Position numbers and translations under genes: made by a program. A stretch of DNA of 64,000 nt from Armillaria gallica (lineage: Eukaryota; Basidiomycota; Agaricomycetes; Agaricales; Physalacriaceae). Shown one piece after another: positions 47,694-59,310 of the stretch. The stretch spans positions 372,001 through 436,000 of the forward strand of contig JBANDB010000011.1 of the NCBI GenBank assembly GCA_037576215.1. Reading direction: 5' to 3'. Position 1 is the stretch's first letter. Every line of letters begins with the position of its first letter. A model generated the notes under the pieces. It was not told the origin of the DNA. It saw nothing but the letters and a program-made list of their open reading frames with translations, and made no database searches.

Positions 47694-48199
47694 TATATTT
47701 AATTGCCCTTGATGAAAGCCTACTGCTCAGACAGCATCACGTATAGTGCTGGGACGTTTCATATATACACCAAATGATGGGATCTTTTTGACTTCCTTTT
47801 CTTTTTACCTCCCTATGCTTACTCTTCTCTAAGGTTTCTACTACTCTTACAATGTTTCTGGTTACGCTCCGTATTGGAGTTACTGGTGGCTGTACGAGTC
47901 GTTGGAATCAACCATCTCTGAACCCATTATTTACCGTACCCGTAGCTTTCCTTTTCTTTACCGTTTACCACCATGTCGACATATTAGGTCTAAACGAGTT
48001 GCTCTTTTCGTTCTCTCCCGTGCTCGAACTCCAACGCTCCGACGACCTCCAACTTTGTTGTGGTAGTTACTTTACTATAAATGATTCATGGCATACAGGC
48101 GTATGTCCTCCAGTTCACGCTGTCGCTCTTACCTCAACGAAATCTTAAACGTACCTCCAAACCGCACAGGTCGAACCTTCGCCACCTGCCGCACGAGTG
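47694..48199. other. 3' flank of HET gene 2
   Basis: Shares the short 3' flank pattern with HET gene 1. A 98-codon plus-strand frame (47852-48148) has no recognised motif. Confidence 0.35.
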
Positions 48200-51110
48200 A
48201 AACAGTGTCCTGTAACGGTTACACCATCAGGTCTCATGCATAGCGAGAACATGCGGGTGGAAGATCCTGTCCACGTACAGTACGAATATGGTCTCTAGTG
48301 ACGGAGGTTGGGTTACGCGGTGCCGGCGGCTTGTACCCATGAACTCAGAAAAGAGTCAAGGATGATTTGCTACAGTCAAGCTGTGACCGACAATACTCTT
48401 CACAGTAACTGTTGCTGGGGATTCATCGCCAGACCAAACGAGAGACACCGACTCTTCGACGAGATACGTGCTGGCAGGCAGGATGGACAGACGTCTGCTT
48501 CAATGCACAGATAAGTATGCCGTCTCTTCCATCGGTCTTGAAGGAACACAGCTTTCTGGGTGTCTGGCTTTGCACTCGACTGGCAAAACGCGATGTAAGG
48601 GATATCCTCTGTCGTTAACGATGGTGAGAGAGAGACAGAGGAATGGCCTCGAAGTTCAGGAGAGGTCCCAATGTGATTCCCAGAAAACTCAGGAAGAACA
48701 TGTGCCATTCCAATGAAACCAGCCGGACGCGAATGGGTCCAGGTCGTCTGCTACGGATACTCGTACCAACGTGAACGCCTCGCATCACCTTCAGCTGCGG
48801 TGCACGCGGTGATAAGGAATCTCGTATCACAGATAATGGTTGCTAAGTCTCGCAATATCACAAACCCTCGAAGATGTATATATTCGCCTAGCGAAAGAAT
48901 TAGATACACCGATGTGAGACAACAGGAAATCATACCTGACATCGTCGTTCATATGAACCTCGAATTGTCATTCGTTATTCGTCATCTTTCCCAAAATCTC
49001 ATTCCGCCTACGCGTCGAGAACCCTGGACCAACAATCGCCTTTTGTCCCCAGGTTCTCTCGGATGGCCGATGAACATATCACCGTCACATTGAAAGACAG
49101 TGCTGTAGTGCTGAGATAAAACGATGCTCGCCATCTCGATAGCGGGAATACACTCCTAAGGTCGTTTCAATGGATCTGGCGTCATGATGAGGAAGATGAG
49201 TAAGCTGCCAGAGCACTGCGCATCCCGAGCGAGTTCACAGTCCATGAAAATCACGACGTCCATCTCATAGTGAGTGACAGGATCATTGAACGTCGCCATG
49301 GTCGTACACTACATGAGGCGTCAGACCCTGGGGAATACATCGATGACTTGGACATACCGGAAGCAGGATGTATGCGCTTGGATAAAATCCTTGTCTAAGC
49401 AAACTTCAAAATCATAGCTGAGAAGTAAATCAACCTTGAAGCTTGAAGGGCGAGGCGCTCACCACATGAAAATTATACCGTCTATATGTAATACTGCAAA
49501 TAAGCGGTATGGCGTACTGGACACGACGCAGTCTTGGATAGGAATTAAACTTAACCAACAGAAACGATGTGGATTGTAACCTACGGGAAATTGGCAACCG
49601 GATAACCTTCGATCGCGAGCTTTTCTAAACATAACGGCCAAACTTCCAACTAATCACTCACAATAAATCACGTCCCCCAGACAACAACTATTACACATTC
49701 ATCAGAGATGACAGGACATGTGATCAAAGAGATATGCCTAGTGCTTCGCTGAAACAGCCCACAAGGCAGGAAGAGCTGGTGAACGATGGTAATGTTCGTC
49801 CTGGCACGTAGGCTTCCGGGAGAGGCGGACAAAGCTTCTACCATCGAGTTCCGTAGAGGCGATAACTGGGTTCAAAGATTCTACCCGTCCCGGGAATGAT
49901 AATGATGGCATCGGTGTAGATCTATTTTTGTACACCGCCGTGCGAAAGACCTAAGATATCTTGATTATTTGAATGAGTGGAACATCGGCCTACGCTCTAC
50001 AATAAGAATCAAGATAGAGAACAAATGAAATTACGTTACAACTCACGGTCACTATTGCCGGCAGCAAGCACGCCTCCACAAAGATACCCTTGTATGTCCG
50101 GTAGCGCAAATCGATGCTCGTTGCACAGCGGCTTCAACGAGGGAATACGAGAGCTATTATGTCGTCCATATAGAGTAAAAGTCGCTAAGACTTTGCCATC
50201 GGTTCATATGTCGACTGCTGCACATAGGTCAACGAGGTTTAACGGTGTCGAAACAAGATTTTGTAAAATAACATACCGAGTCGGTGTTACCACGACTGCT
50301 GGTCTCGAATGACTTCGCAATACCAAGTTTATATTTTCGTGGAGACCGAATAGATGGTCCTCTTTTCCGAGGAATGGAGTCGGTCGCAAATGGTCATAAT
50401 TACGGAGACCGCATCGAAAAGGTCCAGGACAGGTATGGTCTGATGCCTGAACCATGCCAGTGTCGAATGAGGTCGGGAAATCCTGCTAACATGTAAGGCA
50501 GGTACCAGGATCCACACCGTCTTGGAATTTCCATAAGACGAGCCTTGTAGCACAGCGGCAGAACAGATGAGCATAAAGGCCGGAAAGAGAGCAGGCGCAC
50601 ATACCCAGGCCAACCGAGACTTAAGAGAAACCACAATCGGCAGACGAGAAATTTTAAAGTTGGATGATTGGCCAAACGCTGACTGGATATAGTTCAAAAA
50701 TGTCGAAAACCTGGGAAAATGTACATACCAGGTTCGATGCCAAGGAAGTCGCGGCAGGAAATGTCGGCATTGCAGTGTAGAAACATAAGATAAGCCATCC
50801 TCGTATACTTCGCTGTTGCCGACGCGTCATATTGAAAGGAATCGTTGTCGGTCGCTGGTATTGATGCTGGTCGTGGTCAATCAAGAAGCGGGAGTGAATA
50901 TCAAGTTTGCATCCAGTTCGGCATTCCGGATCCTCGGGCCGAGTTTAACCGTGCCAGTCTTGCTCCTTTCAACTACGATGTCCTACTACCAAGAGGACCG
51001 CGCCGCGCACCCTGGACTCCCTCCGACGTTCAGAATCTCTTCCCCGATATCTTTCAAACGGCATCCGAAATGATATGCTCTCTTTTTGTTTTCCGTTTGT
51101 CCTAAAAGAA
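48200..51110. repeat. Repeated segment, units R3 and B
   Basis: 48300-48800 aligns in part with R1/R2 (GTGCCATTCCAATG near 48709, then CGCGAATG and GTCGTCTGC). 49980-51100 aligns with A and C (AATCAAGATAGAG near 50009, CAACTCACGGTCACTATTG near 50037, ACCAGGTTCGATGCC near 50728, GGATCCTCGGGCCGAG near 50928). Decayed, with no intact gene seen. Confidence 0.5.
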
Positions 51111-51130
51111 AATCATCAAAGATATCACAA

Positions 51131-51185
51131 AAGGGCCACGCCCATCTTCCGTCGACGCCATTGAGCCCTTGCGGTTCGGATCTTT
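51131..51185 (+). pseudogene. F-box gene 5' fragment
   Basis: CACGCCCATCTTCCGTCGAC, then GCCATTGAGCCCTTGCGGTT, align with the N-terminal coding start of the intact F-box gene at about 23547-23600 (RPYTPSVDANGLLRSG). About 50 bases remain; the F-box itself is not found downstream. Confidence 0.5.
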
Positions 51186-51203
51186 AAATATCGACGACCT
51201 CAA

Positions 51204-51269
51204 TTAAACTACCGGGAATCGAACCTCTGGTCCTGAAATCAGGCATTGGTACGACAAACTACACCGGAA
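51204..51269 (-). tRNA. tRNA-Glu-like sequence, probably a pseudogene
   Basis: On the minus strand, TCCGGTGTAGTTTGTCG looks like the 5' acceptor and A box of a fungal tRNA-Glu, and AGAGGTTCGATTCCCGG is a clear T-loop B box. TTC lies in the shortened anticodon arm CCTGATTTCAGG. The D arm is altered and the 3' end (TAGTTTAATT) does not pair with the 5' acceptor, so it is probably inactive or part of a SINE. Confidence 0.45.
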
Positions 51270-54200
51270 GTATGTGTATTTTCCACGATTGACCACGCCT
51301 ACCAAGAACAAGTCTGTCAGCATAGGCTAACTCTTCGTCATCGCTATCATATTTTTCACCTCTATCCTCCTTGCCCACAGATCTAGCAGCTCTGTGGAGC
51401 CGTTTACTATCCTGTCTCAATGCACAAACACCCGTGAGGTCCTCAACGAGGTAACGGCACATTCCTGGTTTTCTCTATCAACTTACTAATTGTATCAGTA
51501 GTACCATGTCTAAAGAAAAAGCAGCTGCGCTTGCTCCAACTCGGATAGTGTCCTGTCCACGGAATATGAGTGTGGTGGACAATAGTAGTTCAGTAGCACG
51601 CACTACAATAAATGGGCAGTACGTCGTACTTCCTATCCGTGTGGTGGTCTCATCTCCGTAATATATCTCTAGCGTACGCCGATTTGTTTGAGGAAGCCTG
51701 TTCTCTTACCCAGAGCCAGAATATGTATGAAGCGAATCACTGAAGAAGGACAGGACGACGTTAGTACCCATTACTCCGTCGATGTGCTAGCTCCAGCCTA
51801 TTTTTTGACCGTGCGCTATTGCCTTACCATTGATCCTCTGTCTCTACTAGCTATCGACCTTGGTATTTGGTTCTAATTTTGACAGCAAGGCTCCCGTTTG
51901 GTTCGCTCACATGCAGCGGTGCACTGATTACATAGTTCATGCTCCGTACATCTCTCGCAAGCGTAATCTTTTCCTGTTTAGTAATATCCTTTGAAACTAT
52001 GCAACCGTGTTTGCGATTATTTCAGACCATGGTAAGTCCTCTTTTATTCCTTGATGAACCCTTGTTCCAATATTTCTCGTAGCTAAAATAATGCCCTCCC
52101 AGCACCGATTTCCGAGAATCCGAGAATCCACCGCCGCTCGCAGTACCCATTCGATTGGTCAGCACATCGTCATTATCATTACAGATGCATCACTGACCCG
52201 TTCATAGATTGGCATGACCGATTCTACTACGTACGCTGATATTCTTTTCACAACATAAGCCATGTATGTATCATTCCGCTGCAGCCATATTTTCCTGACT
52301 GTACGATATTTACCATGGCAGAGTACGATAGAACTCGGAAGTATTCAGCGACCGGCACTTAGCATTGTGGAAGCACTGTTGGTAGAGCGGACCCTCTCAA
52401 GGTAGGTGGGCCACTTGCCATGGGGCGTCTTCTAGCTACAGACCTATCTGACATGTTAAATATGAATTTGGTGCTACGCGTAGAGGCTCATCTCAGTCGC
52501 CAGACGGCCCGTGAAGTACGGGTGCATTTGAGATCTGCGACTTATACTGTTATGGTCAGTGTTTCCAAGTAAGTTATACGGGTCTTCGGATATATAATGT
52601 GATCAGCTGCAGTATATTGAAAATGCCATCTATATTCTAGGGCAACAGTCAGCAGTCACAGATCACAACATCAGTAACTTTGAGCTTTGCAAATGATGAT
52701 CTGACCTCCTCAATGCCCGTCCATCCATAGATAGACATCTAGTGTGCACAGCCTTTTGGCTGGAGCCGTTACAATCATAACAAAGTGAGAACTCAGAACT
52801 CCTCTGCATCTTCACCGCAAACCAGAGGGGACCGTCATACAGTTGGCTGGAACAAACAAGGTTCAGAAAAGCAAACATTGACATAACTTAGTTTATTTAT
52901 CTCTAGGTCAATAGATAGATATATAACGCGAAGCGAAGAAGTTGGACTAGATCCATTTCAGACTTGACAATCAAGATCTTCCTTTGAATGATCCAACTTA
53001 TCACTGAAAGAACCGATGTGCCGGAGCGGAATGTCGATGTTCTGAAAGACATCCTCAGAAGGAATTCTATGAGGTAGCAAAGTGCATACACGTACTGTTC
53101 CATTGGAATTACCTTCGGAACTGTGAGGTGTGATCCGGAGGACGGTAGGGAGTGAATTCACAGCACACTCCGTTGCTTGACTAGTCGGATTTTTCTCGGA
53201 TCTAGAATTGAGCCTAGCAAAGGTAAGCCGCAGGTAATCGTCTCAGAAAGCGGATGTACATAGCAAGCAGCGAATTGATGTAAACTGTAAACATCTTTGT
53301 CAGTCGTTATCGGCGGACTAGAACTAAATAGACTGACACTTAGATAGGACAAAATTTATCCCGAGAAATATCAGAGAATCCGGCCACATGATATACTGTT
53401 GATGTCGATGAGATCCTGAGCATTAAACATGATCAAGCTGAGAAACAACGGACCGAGATGAGAGCGAGTAGGGAACAAGCACTGTCATTTCCCTCACTGA
53501 CAATGTAGGAGAGTTCAAAACAGATATCCTTACCTTGTACCTAATCCGGATATGAGAACGAGTCGCATTAAACGGAGAAGTACCGAAGCTGCGCTGCCAT
53601 GACTCAACATCAACGCAAACTTGAAGGTCTCGAGACGGAAACAACTCACGAAGAGAAGACTATGCGACCTCTGCTCTTGTGCAGGTAATAGGTCATTGGA
53701 AGGGCTATTGTCAGATCTGCGATGGCAACTGTGGAGAAAAAGGTACAAATTGATGGCTAAATTATCTGCGTGAGTATCCCCAACGGCATAAAGTATGGCC
53801 ATCACATACTTTCATATTGGAGGCAGATGCGAGATTCGGTGTGATATGACTGTCGAAGATAATTTCCATGCTGCATGCAACTATGAAGGTTTCCTTACAT
53901 GTTATATACCACAACTGCGGCTTTCTTGTCAGTACATTCAAATGTAGTGGAGTAATTAGCACCTACATATGGTAGCACCTAAACGAAACAGAATCAGACA
54001 AATCCCCAGAGAAATCACAACGAAGTTATTACCCAATGAGGCCACCACGACCAAAGACTATCCGATAATAAGTAGGAGTAGTGCGCTCGGTTATTGTAAA
54101 CATGCTTACGACGAACGAAGGAAGAATTTTGTGAAAATGTCGTCCCACTATGAAACATGTATTCAATAAATATGTCAGTCACCACTGCCAAAAAGCCACG

Positions 54201-55374
54201 AACGTTTCCGTAACCGGATGGCATACAGCCTAATGGTCACGGAAGTTAGTGTTTACCCGCTTCATAGAAATGACGTGGTCCGCACCCTTGAACGTACACA
54301 ACGAGGAAGTCCTAGCAGGGACAGCATTGAGATACGAGGTGTAAATAGGCCATGACGACGCACATTCAGAGACAATTGACTCTAAGGTCGACCATTTGAA
54401 TACCATTAGAGAATTTTATGATTGGAAGTCAAAGAATCACCTTCATGCTCCTGTAACAATGAATCTTAAATAAAATTCATCTGCCTATCCAATGACGCAC
54501 CACAGGTTATACTCTAGAGCTCCGGTCAAATCCCCGAAGAAATCAATCAGAAAGACATATAGGGCATATGTGCTTGAAGCGACATGAAGAGTATCAAGAA
54601 CCCTGTTAAGGAAACTTAGAATTAACCACCACGAGTAATATATTCAACCGAACGAACCAAAGGAGTGCTACCTATCTCATGCTCAGGTTCATAATGTCAC
54701 GGTCAACTTCAAAAGAACAGCAACTTACAGAATAGCGGTAAACCCACCAATCGTCAGGATACCTCTTGTAATACAGGACCACTTGTAGGTTCGTTACCCC
54801 AAATAAACTACCAAGTGAACGAATCACAATGAATCACAGCGTTTTTTGCAAGTAATGATAGACACCTACATGGCGGCTATGATAGAGCCGATGTAGCAAG
54901 CACCGAAAGTCTCGCCGACGGAAGGCAGCACTATCGAAGATTGCAAAGACATTATAGGGGACAAGGGAGTTCCAGATAAAGCTCTGGAAGTACGCTTAGC
55001 TTATATTTATATGGGTAGGTCGGACCATCACACAGCACCAAGTACTAGCATGAAATACTGATACTCAAGCCTCCGCACCTCGGCATGTTGTCCATACTTC
55101 CAAAGGAGGGGATGATTAGAACCAGTTATGACGATGGCAAGTGAAACAGAATCACACTTATATACACCCACCTTTATTTGATGAAGGAGGCTGTGGAGTT
55201 TCACAACACAATCTGATCACAGCGTGAACGGACCGTTTTGTCCACAAAATCAATAGAGTCACAGACGCCAGCACGTTGTTTCTCTGCTGTTAATCAATCT
55301 GTCATTCATGATGAATTAATGAATCAGGATGCTGTAGATACAACGGAGGGGGTATCATAGGTTGATGCGGGAGA
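51270..55374. other. No recognisable gene (about 4 kb)
   Basis: Only short frames on both strands, none with motifs or a splice pattern that I can support. It probably contains decayed sequence. Confidence 0.4.
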
Positions 55375-56139
55375 ATGGATGTTTACATCCGGCTTCTGGG
55401 GAATCATTACTTCAGGTTCCCTACTTCGATGTTTTCAGAATGCCGGGCATGCACTGGGACGCTCGGGAGAAGGCTTGTCCACGGTAGTAAGGCTGAGGCT
55501 ATCGATTTTGGTGTGAGTAATACTGAGTATATCGTGCCCAAATCATCACACTATATGGTCGACTTGATTGCAAATCAGAAAACGACATACCAGCCATTTA
55601 TGTCTGTTTGTCTTCCTCATCGTTTCCAGAACAGTTAAAAAAGACAGAAAAGTCGGATAAAACCAGTCTATGTAACGTGAGTAGTAGCACCATGGTTGAC
55701 ACATGGCCCGCCGATCAGATCTGCTATGATGCATGGGAGGTCATCCAACACACGAATGACCATCGCCGTTTTCCTGTCTCGGAATGGTCTTCCTTGCGAA
55801 TCTATTCCTTCTACGCGTCAAAAAATCTACACCGATACTCCAAATTCCCTTGTATTGCGAACATACGGATCACCATCCTATAGTTTGACGTTCAAGGAAA
55901 GCGACATATACCTCGGTGATAAGCGAAAGCGCGGTTTACTGTCTGGGTCAGCAAGGATGGATCTCCATTGTCAGCCTGACATATCCAGCGCCGTATTCCA
56001 GAGAATGGACCATCGAGTTGAGCAGAAACCACCACGATCAGGCGGTATATTACCAACGTGTACAACCAATAAAGAGACTGATCCTTATCAAGGCCTACTT
56101 TTAGGCATCAGGGTGCCAAACGTAGAGTGCCGTACCTAA
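55375..56139 (+). other. Overlapping open frames, unknown
   Basis: Three plus-strand frames overlap (55375-55638, 55608-55883, 55696-56139). Pieces such as DTWPADQICYDAWEVIQHTN and YSREWTIELSRNHHDQAVYY look protein-like, but they lie in different frames, as in a frameshifted gene. The family is not recognised. Confidence 0.3.
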
Positions 56140-56277
56140 AGCGGTTCGATCAGCAGGACATTCTATAGGATAGAGCTGAAGCCTACGTTCGGTGGATGAT
56201 GGCAAAAAGTGGCCTTCATCTATCAGCTCTTGGGTTACTATGACTGCGGCCAGATTTAGTGATCATGGTGGACGTAT

Positions 56278-56640
56278 GTTACGAACCAGAGTATTTTGAG
56301 TATTACACGAGATAATGAATACTCGAGTAAAACCCAAGTCGTGAGCGAGGATGTCCTAAAACCAAGTTCCAATCACCAAGAGGGATCCGATAGGGTCCTA
56401 ACAAGCGCTAGGCGTAGTTAATGAGGGCGTCGGCAAGCGCTAGGCGTAGTCGGGGAGCAATTGACTGGCAAGCGCTGGGCGTAACCGATCAAAGATGCTT
56501 GAATCACACAGTTAAGTGGACGTCCAAAGAGGAGTAAAATTAGATTAAGATCCTAATGCAATGACAAGTACAATATTTATATCAAACTAGTAAGGGATCG
56601 AGTCATTGTTATTCTAGTATCTGTAAGAAGAAGAGAGAAA
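56278..56640. repeat. Possible solo LTR with a 15-base motif repeated three times
   Basis: Begins TGTTACGAACCAGAG, like some fungal Gypsy LTR starts. Inside, CAAGCGCTAGGCGTA occurs at 56402 and 56434, and again with one change at 56469, 32-35 bases apart. The right end is not fixed, no target duplication was found and no internal retroelement domain is present. Confidence 0.3.
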
Positions 56641-56849
56641 ATACCAGTAAGTCTAGGTCAAGACCGAGAAGGCCGAGAGCCGGCATGTGTTGACTCATGT
56701 GCGACCGGAAATGGCCCAATATCCATAACAACGTGTCGTAGATGAAATATCAAAAATTGGGAGATACAGTCTATAATGGTAGACATACGGGAGGCTATCC
56801 GAGAGTCCATCGGTAAGGAAGGATCGGCAAGACTATGTTTGTCAGTGGT

Positions 56850-57970
56850 CCTAGAGTTTTGCCATCGACGTCCATGTGACAACACTACCTGACGGTGTGG
56901 AAGACACTACTACGTGCTCGGGATGAATGCCAAACCGACGACCTGACATACCGGTCTTTTGAAAGAAATAGAAGCACTGGCTGGCGCCTATGATGATGAG
57001 AGTCAAGAGACGGAGCAAAAGGCAGATATGATGCAACTCACGGGTACCATTTGCAGCTGTCGTCACCAACCACTTCAAAGCCTATCATGAACCTCGAGTC
57101 CGAATCACAATTGAATACTGATTCCGAAATCATGCGATCATTGCTACAGTGGTCATTATCCAGACAATGCTTTGGAATTGCTATTCGACGACCCTCAACG
57201 AAGAGACGATGGCGATCTTTGCGGAGAACGTTTCGGAGCCGGAAGATAGGGAGCCGTAAATAGTAGATTACAGAGTCCATCCTAGATAGATTTCAGATCA
57301 TCGAATAAAATTGAGATCAAGTACACACCATGGCTATCGGTAATATCTGACACCTAAGCCACTCAAGTTCCCCAAAGTCAAATAACGTGGGAGTCACCTA
57401 GCGTTCTGCGCTTCCGTGACTATGAGAGAAAGACAAAAAGTCTAAGATGTGCGTTGGTAAGAACACTGCCGATAACAGACCAAGCGCACGGACCTAGATC
57501 AACCTAAATTAACCATAATTGGTGGATAACGGAAGCGGCAGTTGGATGATGTGACAGATGCGAGCTAAATACAGTTCAAGAATGTTGAAGCAAATACAGA
57601 AAATGCACATACCAGGATGTCCGGATCGTCGTGGCAGGGACGCTCAAGCTGAAGAAATGTCTAACGACCCGAGGATCGATATTTGCAGGGGCGGGTGCTG
57701 GTGCTGCTATATGTTCTGCTGTGCCTTGACTGCGTATGAGAGTAAGAAAAGCAAAGGCGTACATACAATCCGTTCGCGTCGGACAGCGAGGTGTTGGAGG
57801 ATGAAACGGGCCGTCTCCAAATGTATCGCGTAGCGCTGCACAAACGCTACATCCTCTTGAAGCGAATTGAGGTCGTCGGTGTAGGTAATGGTAGATCATC
57901 AAGACACGCAACGCGAATATCAAATTTCCATCCCTTTTAGGCTTGCGGACTCACGGCCCGTAGTATCGTG
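56850..57970. repeat. Repeated segment, unit C
   Basis: Aligns with A, B and D. GCACTGGCTG...TGATGAGAGTCAAGAGACGGAGC (about 56975-57022) matches R1, and here the MITE insertion point is empty. Also ACATACCAGGATG near 57608, TGGCAGGGACGCTCAAGCTG near 57632, and AATATCAAATTTCCATCCC near 57917. A minus-strand hydrophobic frame (57078-56851, LLLRLLTLIIIGASQCFYFF) corresponds to similar pieces in R1 and A. Confidence 0.5.
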
Positions 57971-58015
57971 ACATGTGAAAGCGCCTCAGCCATTCCCTAA
58001 GTCTTAACGATCACT

Positions 58016-58577
58016 CACGGATATCATTGATCGTTCGCCTAAGAGCCGACTTCTCCGTGGCTTTTATAATGACATCCCCGTCCCTCCCGTGCTCGCAAGG
58101 TTCATGTCGAAACCGCCCAAGGTTGCTGCTTACAAGTCCTATTTGAATTTGCCAGTGCCTGCCCATCGGAAGTCCTTCACTCGCCTGCTCATGTCCGCTC
58201 ATACATTGGCTATTGAGGTGTTGCGATGGAAGGATCGTTACCGTCCCTTTGTGCCACGATGATGGCGCCTCTGTCGCTTCTGCAAGCTCAGTGTGGAGGA
58301 CGAACCTCATGCTTTGCTCGAATGCGGCGCCAGTACTACTATCCTTCGTCGACGTCATCGCTTCATATCTGATATCATGGCTGTTATTCCAGAGATCACT
58401 CATCTCTGGTCATCCCCTTGTTCCCAGCTCGAGCAGCTCTGGTTCCTGCTGAGGGTATCTAAGATTGAGGGTCTAACAGCAAAATTTATCTATGATATTT
58501 TGAGTATTTACAGCGACGAGCCAGTGTATGTAGCTCCATTGGCATTATGGGTCGACAGTGCCCCAATACAGGACTAA
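58016..58577 (+). pseudogene. Non-LTR retrotransposon ORF2, C-terminal remnant
   Basis: One frame from about 58020 reads RSPKSRLLRGFYNDIPVPP, AYKSYLNLPVPAHRKSFTRL, MSAHTLAIEVLRWKDRYRPF, VPR, TGA (58260-58262), WRLCRFCKLSVEDEPHALLE, and on to TAA at 58577. The CRFC...DEPHALLEC Cys/His cluster after the helical stretch is typical of the C-terminal end of the reverse transcriptase polyprotein of LINE-type elements in Agaricomycetes. Reverse transcriptase and endonuclease are absent. It abuts the Copia LTR. Confidence 0.6.
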
Positions 58578-58626
58578 TATTATCATATCTGTATCATGTC
58601 CCTTCGAAGTTATCCAACTCTGTGAG

Positions 58627-58927
58627 TGTCGAAGATGAGCCATCCGCATATGGCAATCCGGCAATCGGACTAAAGTTGAAGCCACGCGAGATCCTTCGCG
58701 TCTCTTCTCCTCGAGTCATTTGTACGTCTGATCACTCAGCAATGAGTCAGACATGGACAATAGTAGATAGTAGTATATTCTAGAATTACATACCTTGTAG
58801 TATATATACTGGGCAGCTCAGCCCACTAATATTCATTATTAACTTTCTCATTCCCTCTCTCTCACACGGTCGAGTCTCACAGTTTACCACTGTGTTCATT
58901 ACCGCTATTACACTCTATTTCACAACA
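58627..58927 (+). mobile_element. 5' LTR of a Copia element
   Basis: A segment of about 300 bases from TGTCGAAGATGAGCC to TTTCACAACA (TG...CA ends), with TATA-like TAGTATATATAC near 58797. It is followed directly by GGTTATGGGCCCCGGC, which resembles a tRNA primer binding site, and 86 bases later by the gag ATG. The 3' LTR lies outside the window, so the borders are provisional. Confidence 0.55.
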
Positions 58928-59012
58928 GGTTATGGGCCCCGGCTCTAACTAAACTACAGAAGACTCACTGTAATCAATTACCTCACCAAATTACAACCCA
59001 TCCCCATATATC

Positions 59013-59120
59013 ATGTCCGACACCACACCTTCGTCTTTATTCTGCATCGAGCTACTCCAGGAGCATAACTGGGTTCCGTGGAAGCGTCGCGTCACCGCGA
59101 TCCTGCGAGAACGAGCCCTG
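59013..59120 (+). CDS. Copia gag, N-terminal part (interrupted)
   Basis: ATG at 59013 opens MSDTTPSSLFCIELLQEHNW, then WKRRVTAILRERAL: the LxGxNYxxWK-like start of Copia gag (UBN2/retrotran_gag type). The frame is cut after codon 36 by the hAT insertion. The continuation is at 63622. Confidence 0.8.
59113..59120. repeat. 8-bp target site duplication (left) of hAT
   Basis: GAGCCCTG, identical to 63614-63621. Confidence 0.9.
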
Positions 59121-59280
59121 TAGGGCTGCGCACCGTACCGTATACGGTATACGGCCGTAACATCGCGGTCTCAGTCGGTTACGGAAACATCCGTATACCG
59201 TACCGTCAACTGAAAAATCAAGCTTCGTCGGCGTCGGTACGGATACCTTACGGCCGTCGACGGCCGTTTACGAACGTACA
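59121..59280. repeat. hAT left inverted end and subterminal CCGTA motifs
   Basis: After TAGGGCTGCGC, many CCGTA, TACGG and GTATACGG motifs follow in about 160 bases. Mirrored at the right end (63430-63613). Confidence 0.8.
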
Positions 59281-59310
59281 TGCAGACCAAAAAATGTATA
59301 TTCATCTAAC

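Noticed and set aside
56401..56485. CRISPR array
   Set aside because: Only three imperfect short repeats, in a eukaryotic context, with no cas genes.
28582..57970. A DUF6533-type membrane gene in each repeated unit
   Set aside because: Only short hydrophobic stretches remain and none forms a consistent exon chain. The resemblance is too weak to name.
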